Notes: a model not told the origin generated them from the letters alone. A stretch of 64,000 nucleotides of DNA from Segetibacter sp. (GCA_028288485.1 JAQBNO010000163.1:23460-87459), one strand, 5' to 3'; shown: positions 26,867-36,016, numbered from the stretch's first letter. Numbers and translations: made by a program.

Positions 26867-27212
26867 ACAAAACACAATTTATTTACAAGAAAATAACTCA
26901 CTGACATGGGAAAGTATCGAAGAAATTAGAATAGCAGGAACAGTAAATTCCAAAGTAAGGAATTTTGCTACTCAACATGGATCAATTGATGCCACCCATT
27001 TGTCTGGGGACAAAAAAATTGGACGTAAAAAGCAGGTTCATATTCCTTGGGACGAAAGAAAAATGCTGCAACCTTCTCCCGAACCAACAACAACTAAAGT
27101 TGCGTCCAACATTAAGCGGAGTAGACGAAAAGCCGCTAAAACGAAGCCTCCGCAAGAACGATTTACCGGGGCTTTTTGTTGTATTCCATGTTGGCGTAGC
27201 CGTAATTGTTAG
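26859..27212 (+). pseudogene. Open frame without start codon, possible gene fragment
   Basis: The frame stays open for 117 codons with no ATG. It reads SLTWESIEEIRIAGTVNSKV, RNFATQHGSIDATHL, DKKIGRKKQVHIPWDERKM, then a basic tail (NIKRSRRKAAKTKPPQE) that runs into copy 2 of the duplicated block. The middle looks like real protein. The absent start and the repeat-derived end suggest a fragment, perhaps of a small basic DNA-binding-like protein. I cannot name the family. Confidence 0.35.
27117..27203 (+). repeat. Duplicated 84-87 bp block, copy 2
   Basis: This is the diverged copy of 26783-26866. The right arm of the terminator (ATTTACCGGGGCTTTTTG) is retained but the left arm has become GCCTCCGCAAGAA, so the hairpin is broken. 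Confidence 0.7.
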
Positions 27213-27520
27213 TGGGTTCAAAGTAGAGATTTGTTTATCTTACCAATTGAGAATCTAAACAAGCTTTTTAACTCATTTTATTAACCTTTTTCGCTATAGA
27301 AAAAGATGGTAATGTTATTTGTAGAACGTGCGGGTTAAAAAGATATGGTATGTTTTTTAACCAAAGCTTGATTGATAACTATAACGAAGTGAAAGGAAAT
27401 TTTTGACATCCTTTTTTTACATATTCGGGTTTGATAATTGTCATTTTAATTGTCGTCTCAATCATTTTCGCTGCAATATCCTGACCTATTAAACACTATA
27501 AACACGCGGAAGCTTTCAAA

Positions 27521-28057
27521 ATGACCAAAGAATTTCCTATAATAAAAACGGAAAGACTTTTACTTCGACAGTTTGTTGACAGCGACCTTGTAAACGTATT
27601 TCACGGTCTTTCACATCCAGAAGTTATAAAATATTATGGAGTAAGTTATAAGTCTTTGGAAGCGGCGAAAAAACAAATTAAGTTTTTTGCAGACCTTGAA
27701 AGAAATGAAAGAGGAATTTGGTGGGCTGTATGTTCATTAGACAATAAAGTGTTTTATGGTGCCGGTGGACTAAACAGCCTGAGTAAAGAGCATAAGAAAG
27801 CTGAAGTTGGCTTTTGGTTACTTTGCGAATATTGGAACCAGGGAATTATGACAGAAGCAATGCCGCTGATTTGCAATTATGGATTTGACAAATTAGGGCT
27901 ACACAGAATAGAAGGTTTTGTAGAGACCGAAAATAAAAATTGTAAGAAGGCAATGCTCAAACTCAATTTTCAATACGAAGGAACAATGCATGACTGTGAA
28001 ATCAAAAATGAACAATTCATTAGCATTGATATTTATGCGAAAATTAAAGTCCCCTAA
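27521..28057 (+). CDS. GNAT-family N-acetyltransferase (RimJ/RimL type)
   Basis: A 178 aa cytoplasmic acetyltransferase. The opening ETERLLLRQFVDSDLVNVF is typical of the RimJ/RimL (Acetyltransf_3) subgroup. GAGGLNSLSKEHKKAEVGFW forms the central strands, YWNQGIMTEAMPLICNYGF is the acetyl-CoA loop and following helix, and RIEGFVETENKNCKKAMLKL is the last conserved block. Members acetylate N-terminal amines of ribosomal proteins or small molecules and antibiotics. The substrate is not evident. It is a single gene in an accessory region, which fits a mobile or recently gained function. Confidence 0.88.
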   Translation: MTKEFPIIKTERLLLRQFVDSDLVNVFHGLSHPEVIKYYGVSYKSLEAAKKQIKFFADLERNERGIWWAVCSLDNKVFYGAGGLNSLSKEHKKAEVGFWLLCEYWNQGIMTEAMPLICNYGFDKLGLHRIEGFVETENKNCKKAMLKLNFQYEGTMHDCEIKNEQFISIDIYAKIKVP

Positions 28058-29018
28058 CATCAAATATTTAGGACAATTGCAAATTGTGGCTAAAAGAACA
28101 GTCGCTAAACGACATATCTTTAACAACCAAAACATCGGCTGAAGCATAAGCAACCAAATACTCAACCATGAGCGCGCCTGATTTGTTGCGGGATTTCATT
28201 TGACACAGTTCCTAAACGTCGTCGGGATAAATGAAGACCTAATAATAGTTTGTCTTTTTATAACTTCATCGAAGGCAACTGGTCAGAATAACATAAAGCC
28301 TAAAATCTATATTTTTGAACATACCTTCTAAAATATAACGCTCATTATGCTTAGCAACTGTTCTTTGCTAACCAAATCTTATCATCGAGAACTTCAAAGG
28401 GAATTATGAATCCCAATCCTTATATTGCCAGCTTCCTCGAGTTATTCTTGTAATTTTTGCAAGTTGCACGACTTCATCTTTCTTAATACTTAAACATCTT
28501 TACCCGGGCAACAAGAGCGGACAAGAGTTTTGCGAATAGGGGGATGCAACGTAAACAATAAGGGAGTCGGATTTGCCAGCCTCTCTCTTCGGTGGAAAGA
28601 ACGCAAATAAGAGTGCCGTGTCGGACTTCCTGATTTTAGTTCTAAAACTAATTCAATAGCCTTTTCAAGTTTTAGCGAGAAAATTTAATGCTTCAAAAAA
28701 ACTGTTTAACGCCTGATAAATGGGTGTTGTGTCGGCGGGTGAGAATGGCTTAAATAAAGTATGGGATACTAAAAATACAGATGGACTGTTCTTCCGATCA
28801 GTGAAAAAACCTGTGATGAAAAAAAATGGGAAACCGGTTTTAAACAACGGCTTAAAAAGATTTACTAAAAAAGAAGGCGACACTTAAATGACCTGTAAAA
28901 CCGGGGCGGAAAATAAAAATTGAACTGATTATCTTTAATCTACCAGAAGTGCAAAAGGAAACATCAGGAAACAAAACGGATGTTCAAAGAGTCGAAACGC
29001 TACCAACAAATTATAATC
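28058..29018. other. 0.96 kb gap with little recognisable content
   Basis: After the acetyltransferase stop, a phrase GGACAATTGCAAATTGTGGC resembles one arm of the attC-like palindrome at 23339-23470 without a partner. The rest shows no repeat or promoter I can support, apart from the 55-codon frame at 28720-28887. Confidence 0.45.
28720..28887 (+). CDS. Possible 55 aa basic protein or gene fragment
   Basis: The frame starts at ATG 28720 and stops at 28885-28887: MGVVSAGENGLNKVWDTKN, then DGLFFRSVKKPVMKKNGKP and GLKRFTKKEGDT. It is basic, soluble, and its composition looks coding, but the gap around it is otherwise decayed. It may be the tail of a lost gene. No family recognised. Confidence 0.3.
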   Translation: MGVVSAGENGLNKVWDTKNTDGLFFRSVKKPVMKKNGKPVLNNGLKRFTKKEGDT

Positions 29019-29486
29019 ATGAAAATAAGAAATGGAATTATAGTAATTGTCACAGTATTCATGTCTTGCAATTCAAAAACCGAAGGCAGTTTATCAAAGC
29101 CACAGGCGATGCCAATAGTGGGTACGTGGCAGCTTATTACAGGAACTTTAATAGAAAAGGGCGATACTGTAGTGACGGACTATACCAAAAAAATATCTTT
29201 CATTAAAATCATTAACGATACCCACTTTTCTTTTTTGCAGCATGATTTGAACAAAGGAAAGGACTCTGCCGCTGTTTTCGCTTCAGGTGGAGGAAGATAT
29301 TCACTAGCAGACTCTTCGTATACCGAACATCTGGAATATTGCAGCGACAGGAACTGGGAGGGTAATGATTTCAAATTCGGTGTTGAAATAAAGAATGATA
29401 CATTAATTCAACGGGGAGTCGAAAAAGTGGAAAGCGCAGGAGTAGACAGGGTAAATATTGAAAAGTACGTCAGGGTGAAGGCATAA
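29019..29486 (+). CDS. Small lipoprotein with lipocalin-like domain (DUF4488-like)
   Basis: I start at the ATG at 29019 (MKIRNGIIVIVTVFMSCNSK). This gives a lipoprotein signal ending FMSC; the frame extends 13 codons upstream without a signal-like sequence. The 155 aa protein then shows a compact beta-barrel pattern: PIVGTWQLITGTLIEKGDTV, KKISFIKIINDTHFSFLQHD, DSSYTEHLEYCSDRNWEGND and KNDTLIQRGVEKVESAGVDR. This resembles lipocalin-like proteins of Bacteroidota that start with a GTW motif. It is probably anchored in the periplasm. Ligand unknown. It is followed after 78 bp by the DUF1801 gene on the same strand. Confidence 0.7.
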   Translation: MKIRNGIIVIVTVFMSCNSKTEGSLSKPQAMPIVGTWQLITGTLIEKGDTVVTDYTKKISFIKIINDTHFSFLQHDLNKGKDSAAVFASGGGRYSLADSSYTEHLEYCSDRNWEGNDFKFGVEIKNDTLIQRGVEKVESAGVDRVNIEKYVRVKA

Positions 29487-29564
29487 CTAGCGGCAATCTC
29501 ATAGGGCTGGTACAAACGGGAAGAACTTAGAAAAATGTAACAATTACCTATAAATTTCATTTGT

Positions 29565-29948
29565 ATGACAACTGCCAAACCTGCTACCATTGACGAGTAT
29601 ATTGCCGGTTTTCCCAGGCCTGTGCAGGAAGCCATGGAACAAATCCGGGCCACCATTAAGAAAGCTGCACCTGAAGCTGAAGAAATAATCAGTTATGCAA
29701 TGCCCACTTTCACGCTTAATAAAACTTACCTGGTTTACTTTGCAGGCTACAAAAATCATATTGGGTTTTACCCAGCACCGGTAGAAAACGAAACATTTAA
29801 AGAAGAATTTTCTGCTTACAAAACAGGAAAAGGAACCGTTCAATTTCCGCTTGACAAGCCCATGCCTTTAGACCTGGTTACGCGGATTGTAGAATTCAGA
29901 ATAAGGGAAAACTTAGCCCGCACAAACAAAAAAAGAAGTAGATCATAA
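29565..29948 (+). CDS. DUF1801 (YdhG-like) protein
   Basis: A 127 aa cytoplasmic protein: TIDEYIAGFPRPVQEAMEQI, RATIKKAAPEAEEIISYAMP, FTLNKTYLVYFAGYKNHIGF and FKEEFSAYKTGKGTVQFPLD. These are the characteristic blocks of DUF1801, whose fold resembles frataxin; some members are proposed iron chaperones. Full length. No enzymatic motif is visible. Probably monocistronic or joined to the preceding lipoprotein gene. The downstream gap carries a perfect copy of the dispersed short repeat. Confidence 0.9.
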   Translation: MTTAKPATIDEYIAGFPRPVQEAMEQIRATIKKAAPEAEEIISYAMPTFTLNKTYLVYFAGYKNHIGFYPAPVENETFKEEFSAYKTGKGTVQFPLDKPMPLDLVTRIVEFRIRENLARTNKKRSRS

Positions 29949-30273
29949 ATTGAACATTGGAAAACAGCACACCTGTAGATCAATTGGGAACTGTAATACC
30001 TGGACCCGAAAGATTACTTTTGAGTCAATTTACAGTTGAGTATCATACCACCACAGAGTTATTGGAAAGAATCGTACGTAGTATGAATTTACGTTTGTAA
30101 GTAAAGACACAAATGAGGAGGTTTTTATTTTACGGGAAGGATAACAATGAGAAAGCCCAATAATGCTTTGCCGTACAAGTGAGTGACACAACGATGTTGA
30201 AAAGAGATCTTAAGATGGTAGCCAAATCTCCCATATTGCTCAAACCCTACAAAATTTATCAATCGCGGTACTA
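29949..30273. other. Gap between convergent genes with short repeat
   Basis: The 325 bp between the DUF1801 and mntH stops contain only the repeat at 30173-30200. No clear terminator hairpin is seen. Confidence 0.5.
30173..30200 (+). repeat. Dispersed short repeat, perfect copy
   Basis: Identical over 28 bp to 9317-9344, in the same orientation. It lies between convergent DUF1801 and mntH genes. Confidence 0.85.
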
Positions 30274-32151
30274 TCAATTTACTATCAATACCGGTATCTT
30301 CAACCTATGCCTTACCTGCTCCACAGTTTCACCATATAAGTAATCAAAAACGCCGCTATGCCGATGTGCGCCAAGTACCAGCATATTTGCATTCCCCTCT
30401 TCAACCAAACGTACAATTTCGGTTATACGATTTCGGTAGCCTAACCTGCCTTCAACATTGTATCCCTGTACCTGCAACTGCTGTATATACGAATCAAGAT
30501 GTTGCTGATCTTTTCTTGTTTCGTAATCATCCGATGCTTCTCCAAGCATTTTTGCTGAAGCGCTTTCAACGATATGCACCAGCAAATATTTTGTTACGTG
30601 GTTTCCCTGGCTTAAGGCATGAGCAATAAGCTTTTCATCGTTTTTTGTAAACTCGAGCGCTACTGCAATGCAATCTACCCTGGGAATGGTAAATTGTTGC
30701 AGCACTGCAGGTTCTTTATGCATCCGAACATTGTCTTGCCGCTGCCTTTTCTTAATAACGGGCAGTATGGTCATCAGCAAAAACAAGACGGTGAACAATA
30801 TGGCAGCGACAATTATGGTGGTTTTCCAAAGCCAGTTTCCGTCCTGGGCAAATACCGACCCTACTTCATTAGCAACCATTCTTACATTTAAATAAATAAG
30901 GACGCCTGCAATTAACCATGCAAGCATTTTTACATGCCATTTTATAGCAAAATTGCCCATTGTTTCTTTATCGCTTACGAAATGTATAAGTGGAATTACA
31001 GCGAAACCTAACTGCAGGCTAAGTACAACCTGGCTAAGAACCAAAAGACTGTCTACCCTTCCTTCGCCAAAAACGAGGATACAGATGACTGCAGGAACAA
31101 TAGCAAGTAACCTCGTTATTAACCTTCGTATCCATGGATTAATTCGCAGGTTAAGGTAACCTTCCATTACTATTTGCCCGGCAAGCGTGCCCGTAACCGT
31201 AGAACTCTGCCCCGCAGCAATTAAGGCAATTGCAAACAATGTGGGGGCAAGTTTATTACCCAATAATCCGTCTAATAAATGATGCGCTTCTTTTAGCTCG
31301 GCAACACCGGTATTGCCCGTTTTAAAAAAAACGGATGCAGCGAGTATTAAGATGGCAGCATTTACAAAAAAGGCGGCATTCAATGCTATAGCGCTATCGA
31401 ACATGTTATATTTCAGCGCCTTTTTTATGCTGTTATCGTCGTTTTTTATTTTCCTGGTTTGAACAAGAGCAGAATGCAGGTAAAGATTGTGCGGCATAAC
31501 GGTAGCGCCAATAATAGCAATAGCAATATACAACGCTTCATCGTTTGGAATGGACGGTATAAAACCGGTTACAACTTCCCCTAAATTTGGCTGAGCCATA
31601 ATTATCTCTGCTAAAAAAGAAAGTGCGATAATCGCTACCAAAGCAATAATGAAGGCTTCCATTTTTCGTATACCGAGCCTTTGCAGGTATAAGAGTAAAA
31701 ATGTATCGAGTATAGTGATGGAGACGCCCCATATTAATGGTAACCCAAAAAGCAGTTGAATACCTATTGCCATTCCCAACACCTCTGCAAGGTCTGTTGC
31801 AGCAATAGCCAGCTCGGCAAGCAGGTACAAAGCAAAATTTATAAAGCGGGGATAGACTTCGCGATTCGCCTGGGCAAGATCTCTTCTTCGAACGATACCT
31901 AACCTTGCACTCAAGCCCTGTAGCAGCAAGGCCATAAGATTGCTCATGAGCAGCACCCATATAAGTGCATAACCAAAACGTGCGCCCCCGGCAAGGTCTG
32001 TAGCCCAGTTGCCTGGGTCCATATAGCCAACACTTATAAGATACGCCGGTCCTAAATATGCTAAAATTCTTTTCCAGCCTTTCCTGGGCTTTGTTACATC
32101 CACACTTTCGTGTACTTCACTAAGAGATGCTTCCGACGATTGTTGAACCAT
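30274..32151 (-). CDS. mntH: Nramp-family manganese transporter fused to a UspA domain
   Basis: A 625 aa inner-membrane protein. The transporter part (about 25-465, some 11 hydrophobic helices) has the metal-site motifs DPGNW (Asp45, Asn48) and MPHNLYLHS (Met219, His221), which define Nramp transporters that import Mn2+/Fe2+ with protons. After the last helix, residues about 490-625 form a universal-stress-protein domain (FTIPRVDCIAVALEFTKND; a LVLGAHRHSGVFDYLYGETV ATP-site-like segment; LKIPVLIVN end). Ordinary MntH is about 420 aa, so the tail is an added regulatory module. The first 32 bp overlap the end of mntR, implying translational coupling under the operator at 32826. Confidence 0.93.
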   Translation of the reverse strand: MVQQSSEASLSEVHESVDVTKPRKGWKRILAYLGPAYLISVGYMDPGNWATDLAGGARFGYALIWVLLMSNLMALLLQGLSARLGIVRRRDLAQANREVYPRFINFALYLLAELAIAATDLAEVLGMAIGIQLLFGLPLIWGVSITILDTFLLLYLQRLGIRKMEAFIIALVAIIALSFLAEIIMAQPNLGEVVTGFIPSIPNDEALYIAIAIIGATVMPHNLYLHSALVQTRKIKNDDNSIKKALKYNMFDSAIALNAAFFVNAAILILAASVFFKTGNTGVAELKEAHHLLDGLLGNKLAPTLFAIALIAAGQSSTVTGTLAGQIVMEGYLNLRINPWIRRLITRLLAIVPAVICILVFGEGRVDSLLVLSQVVLSLQLGFAVIPLIHFVSDKETMGNFAIKWHVKMLAWLIAGVLIYLNVRMVANEVGSVFAQDGNWLWKTTIIVAAILFTVLFLLMTILPVIKKRQRQDNVRMHKEPAVLQQFTIPRVDCIAVALEFTKNDEKLIAHALSQGNHVTKYLLVHIVESASAKMLGEASDDYETRKDQQHLDSYIQQLQVQGYNVEGRLGYRNRITEIVRLVEEGNANMLVLGAHRHSGVFDYLYGETVEQVRHRLKIPVLIVN

Positions 32152-32809
32152 ATACAGGATTTACAAATAAAGTTTGTGCCAACTGCTGGCTAATAGAAAA
32201 GGGAGGAAAATTTTTAATGCGTATCTCGATAGAATTATCGAAGGAGAACTTTCTTATTACTTCCAATACAGTTCCTATACCGATGTTTTTATGCCTTAAT
32301 AATTCCAATAATTCGGTTGACTGGCTGCCCACGGCACTCACTTCCGCTTCACGGTTCAGTTCAAGGTCGATCAGGTTGATCTGTTTGGTGACCTCCATCT
32401 TACCGTTGATGTCAGGAATTGGATCGCCGTGCGGATCAAACTTTGGAAAGCTTAAATAAGCATCAAGCTTTTCAATAAGTATAGGGCTGTTGATGTGTTC
32501 TAGTTCTTCAGCTATTTCATGCACCTCATCCCAACCGAAACCCAGGTTCTGCACGAGGAAATACTCCCACAGCCGGTGCTTACGAACAATTCCAAGCGCT
32601 ACCTTTCTTCCCTCCTCGCTTAAGGTAAACCCCTGGTAAGGCTCGTAATTCAGAATTTTTTTGGCTTTCAGCTTTTTCAACATGTCGGTTACCGACGCGG
32701 CTTTTGTCTGCAGTTCTGCTGCCAGTTCATTGGTGGTGACTAGTTCTGTTGAATGCTGAAGATGGTAAATTGCCTTGATATAATTTTCCTCGCTTGTTGA
32801 GAAGTTCAT
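32120..32809 (-). CDS. mntR: MntR/DtxR-family metal-dependent regulator
   Basis: A 229 aa cytoplasmic regulator. Residues 1-65 form the winged helix (SEENYIKAIYHLQHSTELVT, NELAAELQTKAASVTDMLKK). Residues 66-140 form the metal-binding dimerisation domain (GIVRKHRLWEYFL, DEVHEIAEELEHINSP, PKFDPHGDPIPD). The rest is a FeoA/SH3-like C-terminal domain. With Mn2+ or Fe2+ bound, such proteins repress metal-uptake genes. Its own promoter carries a matching palindrome. It is co-transcribed with mntH (32 bp overlap). Mn rather than Fe sensing is inferred from the partner. Confidence 0.92.
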   Translation of the reverse strand: MNFSTSEENYIKAIYHLQHSTELVTTNELAAELQTKAASVTDMLKKLKAKKILNYEPYQGFTLSEEGRKVALGIVRKHRLWEYFLVQNLGFGWDEVHEIAEELEHINSPILIEKLDAYLSFPKFDPHGDPIPDINGKMEVTKQINLIDLELNREAEVSAVGSQSTELLELLRHKNIGIGTVLEVIRKFSFDNSIEIRIKNFPPFSISQQLAQTLFVNPVYGSTIVGSIS

Positions 32810-32825
32810 GCCAGCTGAAATTAAA

Positions 32826-32843
32826 ATTTAGACAAATCTAAAT
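32826..32843 (-). promoter_or_regulatory. MntR operator overlapping the mntR-mntH promoter
   Basis: The perfect palindrome ATTTAGA-CAAA-TCTAAAT lies 17 bp upstream of the mntR start. On the minus strand it contains TAGATTTG (32840-32833), an exact TAnnTTTG -7 box, so a bound repressor would cover the promoter. No good TTTG -33 element is seen at the expected distance. Confidence 0.78.
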
Positions 32844-32935
32844 ATTTTTTCTATTTATTTCTTTTTTCCTGGAATTAATTTCATTAATCTGCATTGTGTT
32901 TAATGCGTAATTTTATTTTGCAATAAATTATTTTC

Positions 32936-33889
32936 ATGAGGAAATACCTGGTTTCAGTAGTTTTAATAATCGCATTGTTCGCGTGTAAGGATGACAAAAC
33001 ATCGGGTGATGATAAACAAACTGAAGCCTCCGGATTTTACGCAGCTTACGGTAAGTTGAAATTGCCCTTTTCTGTAACCGATACCAGTATTATCGATGTT
33101 GCAGATACCAGTACGATCAGTTACCCAATTTTTACGAAGTTTATTCCTGACACTATTTTTAATCACCCTTTTGGAAAAGACCGGAAACTAACGATACATC
33201 CCATTGGCAAAATTGAGCAAAAGGGCAAGGAAACTTATCTCGTTACACTTGTTAAAAGCAAAAGCAGGTCGGCCATTTACCTTTCGGTAATCGACAAAGA
33301 TAAATTCACGACGAGCATGCCATTGGCCATTAGTAATGAAGATGAGATTGTTCACTCTGCGGCCATAGATAAAAAACTTACTATCGTTATAAACGACGAA
33401 TGGACGATAAAGAACGATATCTACTACGAAAGAACGATCTACGCATATAATAATGTAGGTATTTTCACGGTTGTTCTTACTGAAACCAACAAAGAAAGAA
33501 ATACTGAAACTGCAATCCTAAACCCACTGGATACTTTTCCCAAAAAATATAAATACAGCGGCGACTATGCAAATGGAAGTAAAAAGGTATTATTTATTAG
33601 AGATGGACAACGACCCGACGAGTACCGGTTTTTCGTTCATTTTACCAATGAAAACCAGGATGACCCCTGCGGTGGAGAATTAAAAGGACAGTTTAAAATG
33701 GTTTCGGATAAAGCGGGTGTCTATAATGGTAACGGCGACCCTTGCGTACTTGATCTTAGCTTTTCAGGCAACGAAGTGAGAGTAAAGGAAACGGGCAGTT
33801 GTGGAAATTACCGCGGCATCCGGTGCTTCTTCAACGACACTTACACTAAAAAGAAAGAGCCAAAAACTTCAGCAAAAAAGAAAGTATAA
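32936..33889 (+). CDS. Lipoprotein of unknown function
   Basis: A 317 aa protein with a lipoprotein signal (MRKYLVSVVLIIALFAC, Cys17) followed by a flexible linker (KDDKTSGDDKQTEAS). The mature part is beta-rich with repeated acidic/Thr patterns (SVTDTSIIDVADTSTISYPI). A C-terminal block carries four cysteines (DDPCGGELKG, NGDPCVLDL, TGSCGNYRGIRC), likely two disulphides, and a basic end (KKKEPKTSAKKKV). It is probably surface- or periplasm-anchored. No named domain recognised. It is divergent from mntR but shares no obvious function with it. Confidence 0.7.
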   Translation: MRKYLVSVVLIIALFACKDDKTSGDDKQTEASGFYAAYGKLKLPFSVTDTSIIDVADTSTISYPIFTKFIPDTIFNHPFGKDRKLTIHPIGKIEQKGKETYLVTLVKSKSRSAIYLSVIDKDKFTTSMPLAISNEDEIVHSAAIDKKLTIVINDEWTIKNDIYYERTIYAYNNVGIFTVVLTETNKERNTETAILNPLDTFPKKYKYSGDYANGSKKVLFIRDGQRPDEYRFFVHFTNENQDDPCGGELKGQFKMVSDKAGVYNGNGDPCVLDLSFSGNEVRVKETGSCGNYRGIRCFFNDTYTKKKEPKTSAKKKV

Positions 33890-34309
33890 GCTAAAGCGGT
33901 TATTTAATAACCGGCTGTTCTACATTTATGCTTCATGTTTTTTTGCCCGAGGCCGTAGTCTTATACCAGGCATTGTTGCTTCCGATACGCCGAACAGCTC
34001 AAATCTAGTTTTTCCGAGCATCGTAACCGTTTTTTGCCTGGCGCGGTTGAAGGTGCTGGGGCCGTCTAACAGTCCCACTCTTGTACTTATATAACATTGT
34101 GCGGCCAACAACAGGAAACAAACGGCATATTAATCTCCTAAATCTGCACATTAAATTAACGACACACTTCTTGCTTAGCTCAAAAAAAGGGCTTATTCAA
34201 TTCTCTCCTTCACTCCTTTATGTACGTATCTTTTTAGCGCAATTTCCGGGAAAAAAGAAATTGTTGATATTTCCATATCTTGCAGCCCGTTTGAAAGAAA
34301 AAAACTACT
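33890..34309. other. Gap with dispersed repeat fragments
   Basis: It contains a phrase TTGCTTCCGATACGCCGAAC followed by AGCTCAAAT, near-matched at about 39168-39200. A partial short repeat, CACTCTTGTAC, is at 34076-34086. No gene seen. Confidence 0.5.
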
Positions 34310-35965
34310 ATGAACTTCAGAAATTACTCGGTTCCTTACACGGTGGATGACCGTTATTCAAAACGTGTAGCTTATTTCTCAATGGAATTTGCTATTCACC
34401 AACCTTTAAAAATATATAGTGGGGGACTTGGATTTTTAGCAGGTTCGCATTTACGTAGTGCTTACGAATTGCGGCAGAATTTAATTGGTATCGGCATCTT
34501 ATGGAAGTACGGTTATTACGACCAAACGCGTAACCAGGACCAAAGCCTTCAGCCGATGTGGATGGAAAAAATTTACAGTTATCTTGAAGATACAGGAATA
34601 AAATACCAGATCTTAATACACGATTCACCTGTTTGGGTTAAAGCATATTATTTGGCTCCTACCGTTTTTAACAGTGCGCCTCTCTTCCTGTTATCAACCG
34701 ACTTGCCCGAGAACGACTATATCTCGCAAACCATTACTCACCGGTTGTACGACGGAAACGTATCAACAAAACTGGCACAATCTATCTTGTTAGGTGTCGG
34801 CGGCGCAAAATTAATTGACGAGTTAAACTTCAATCCGGAGAAATATCACCTGAACGAAGCGCACGGCGTTTCTGCAGCTTACTACTTGTTGAATAAATTT
34901 AAAAATCTCGAGCAGGTCAGGGAACACCTCGTATTTACAACCCATACTCCGGAAGAAGCAGGCAACGAAAAACACGACTTGTATCTTTGCCACAGCATGA
35001 GCTTTTTCTGCGGATTAAGCCTTGATGAAGTAAAAAGAGTAACCGGCATTGAAGACAGCGTATTCAACCATTCGCTTGCAGCCTTACGTTTTGCAAAAAT
35101 TGCCAATGGTGTATCACAGTTACACGGTCATGTAAGTCGTGATATGTGGAAGCACTACGAAAACATTTGCCCCATTAAATCGATCACAAATGCGCAGAAC
35201 TGGCTGTATTGGGCCGATAAGCAGTTGTACAATTACATGGAGCAAGGCAACGATGTGCTTTTCGACGACAGGAAAAAACACCTGAAGAAAAGAGCTTTTG
35301 AAATTGTTGCCGATCAAACCGGTAAACTTTTCGATCCAAATGTTCTCACCATTGTTTGGGCACGCCGCTTCGCAGGTTACAAAAGAGCCGACCTTATAAC
35401 AAGAGATATTGAAAGGTTTAAAAAGTTAACGAGTAATACAAAATACCCGGTGCAAATTATTTGGGCAGGTAAGCCTTACCCACTCGATTACCCGGCAATC
35501 TCCGACTTCAATAACCTGGTACATTTAAGCAAAGGATATAAAAATGTAGCTGTACTGGTTGGTTACGAACTGGGATTAAGCAAACGTCTTAAGCAGGCAG
35601 CTGATATCTGGCTTAACAACCCGAGAGTGCCAAGAGAAGCTTCCGGAACAAGCGGCATGACTGCATGCATGAATGGAGCCGTTAACCTTAGCACCGATGA
35701 TGGATGGATCCCGGAATTTGTAAATCACGGTAACAATGGATTTGTTGTTCCACAGGCTGACTACGAAAAACTGCATGTTCAGGAACAGGATGAACACGAT
35801 TTAAACAAATTGTACGAAATCCTTGAAAATGAAATTCTGCCGGTTTATTACGCCAAAAAAGATACCTGGCGCCAGGTAACCAAAAATGGTATGAGAGACG
35901 TTCGTTTCCAATTCGACAGTAACAGGATGGCTGACGAGTATTACGAAATGATTTACAAATACTAA
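34310..35965 (+). CDS. Alpha-glucan phosphorylase-like GT35 protein lacking the PLP lysine
   Basis: A 551 aa cytoplasmic GT-B protein of the short GlgP type. VAYFSMEFAIHQPLKIYSGG and LGFLAGSHLRSAYEL open it; VFTTHTPEEAGNEKHDL, WARRFAGYKRADLITRDIER (phosphate-site Arg/Lys) and VPREASGTSGMTACMNGAVN follow. Phosphorylases release glucose 1-phosphate from glycogen using PLP bound to the Lys of the EASGT-x-x-MK motif. Here that position is Thr451. The rest of the active-site sequence is kept, so the protein may work differently or as a non-phosphorolytic transferase, or the change may be common to this subgroup. It stands alone, with its own terminator. Confidence 0.8.
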   Translation: MNFRNYSVPYTVDDRYSKRVAYFSMEFAIHQPLKIYSGGLGFLAGSHLRSAYELRQNLIGIGILWKYGYYDQTRNQDQSLQPMWMEKIYSYLEDTGIKYQILIHDSPVWVKAYYLAPTVFNSAPLFLLSTDLPENDYISQTITHRLYDGNVSTKLAQSILLGVGGAKLIDELNFNPEKYHLNEAHGVSAAYYLLNKFKNLEQVREHLVFTTHTPEEAGNEKHDLYLCHSMSFFCGLSLDEVKRVTGIEDSVFNHSLAALRFAKIANGVSQLHGHVSRDMWKHYENICPIKSITNAQNWLYWADKQLYNYMEQGNDVLFDDRKKHLKKRAFEIVADQTGKLFDPNVLTIVWARRFAGYKRADLITRDIERFKKLTSNTKYPVQIIWAGKPYPLDYPAISDFNNLVHLSKGYKNVAVLVGYELGLSKRLKQAADIWLNNPRVPREASGTSGMTACMNGAVNLSTDDGWIPEFVNHGNNGFVVPQADYEKLHVQEQDEHDLNKLYEILENEILPVYYAKKDTWRQVTKNGMRDVRFQFDSNRMADEYYEMIYKY

Positions 35966-35987
35966 TTAGTTTATAACATATCGGTTC

Positions 35988-36016
35988 AAAAAGCTCACTC
36001 AAAAGGTGGGCTTTTT
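35988..36016 (+). terminator. Terminator of the GlgP-like gene
   Basis: AAAAAGCTCAC pairs with GTGGGCTTTTT (one G-T pair) around a small loop. It begins 23 bp after the stop. Confidence 0.75.

Noticed and set aside
33897..33913. Small hairpin CGGTTAT/ATAACCG after the lipoprotein gene
   Set aside because: The stem is only 7 bp and no T-run follows, so terminator activity is not supported.
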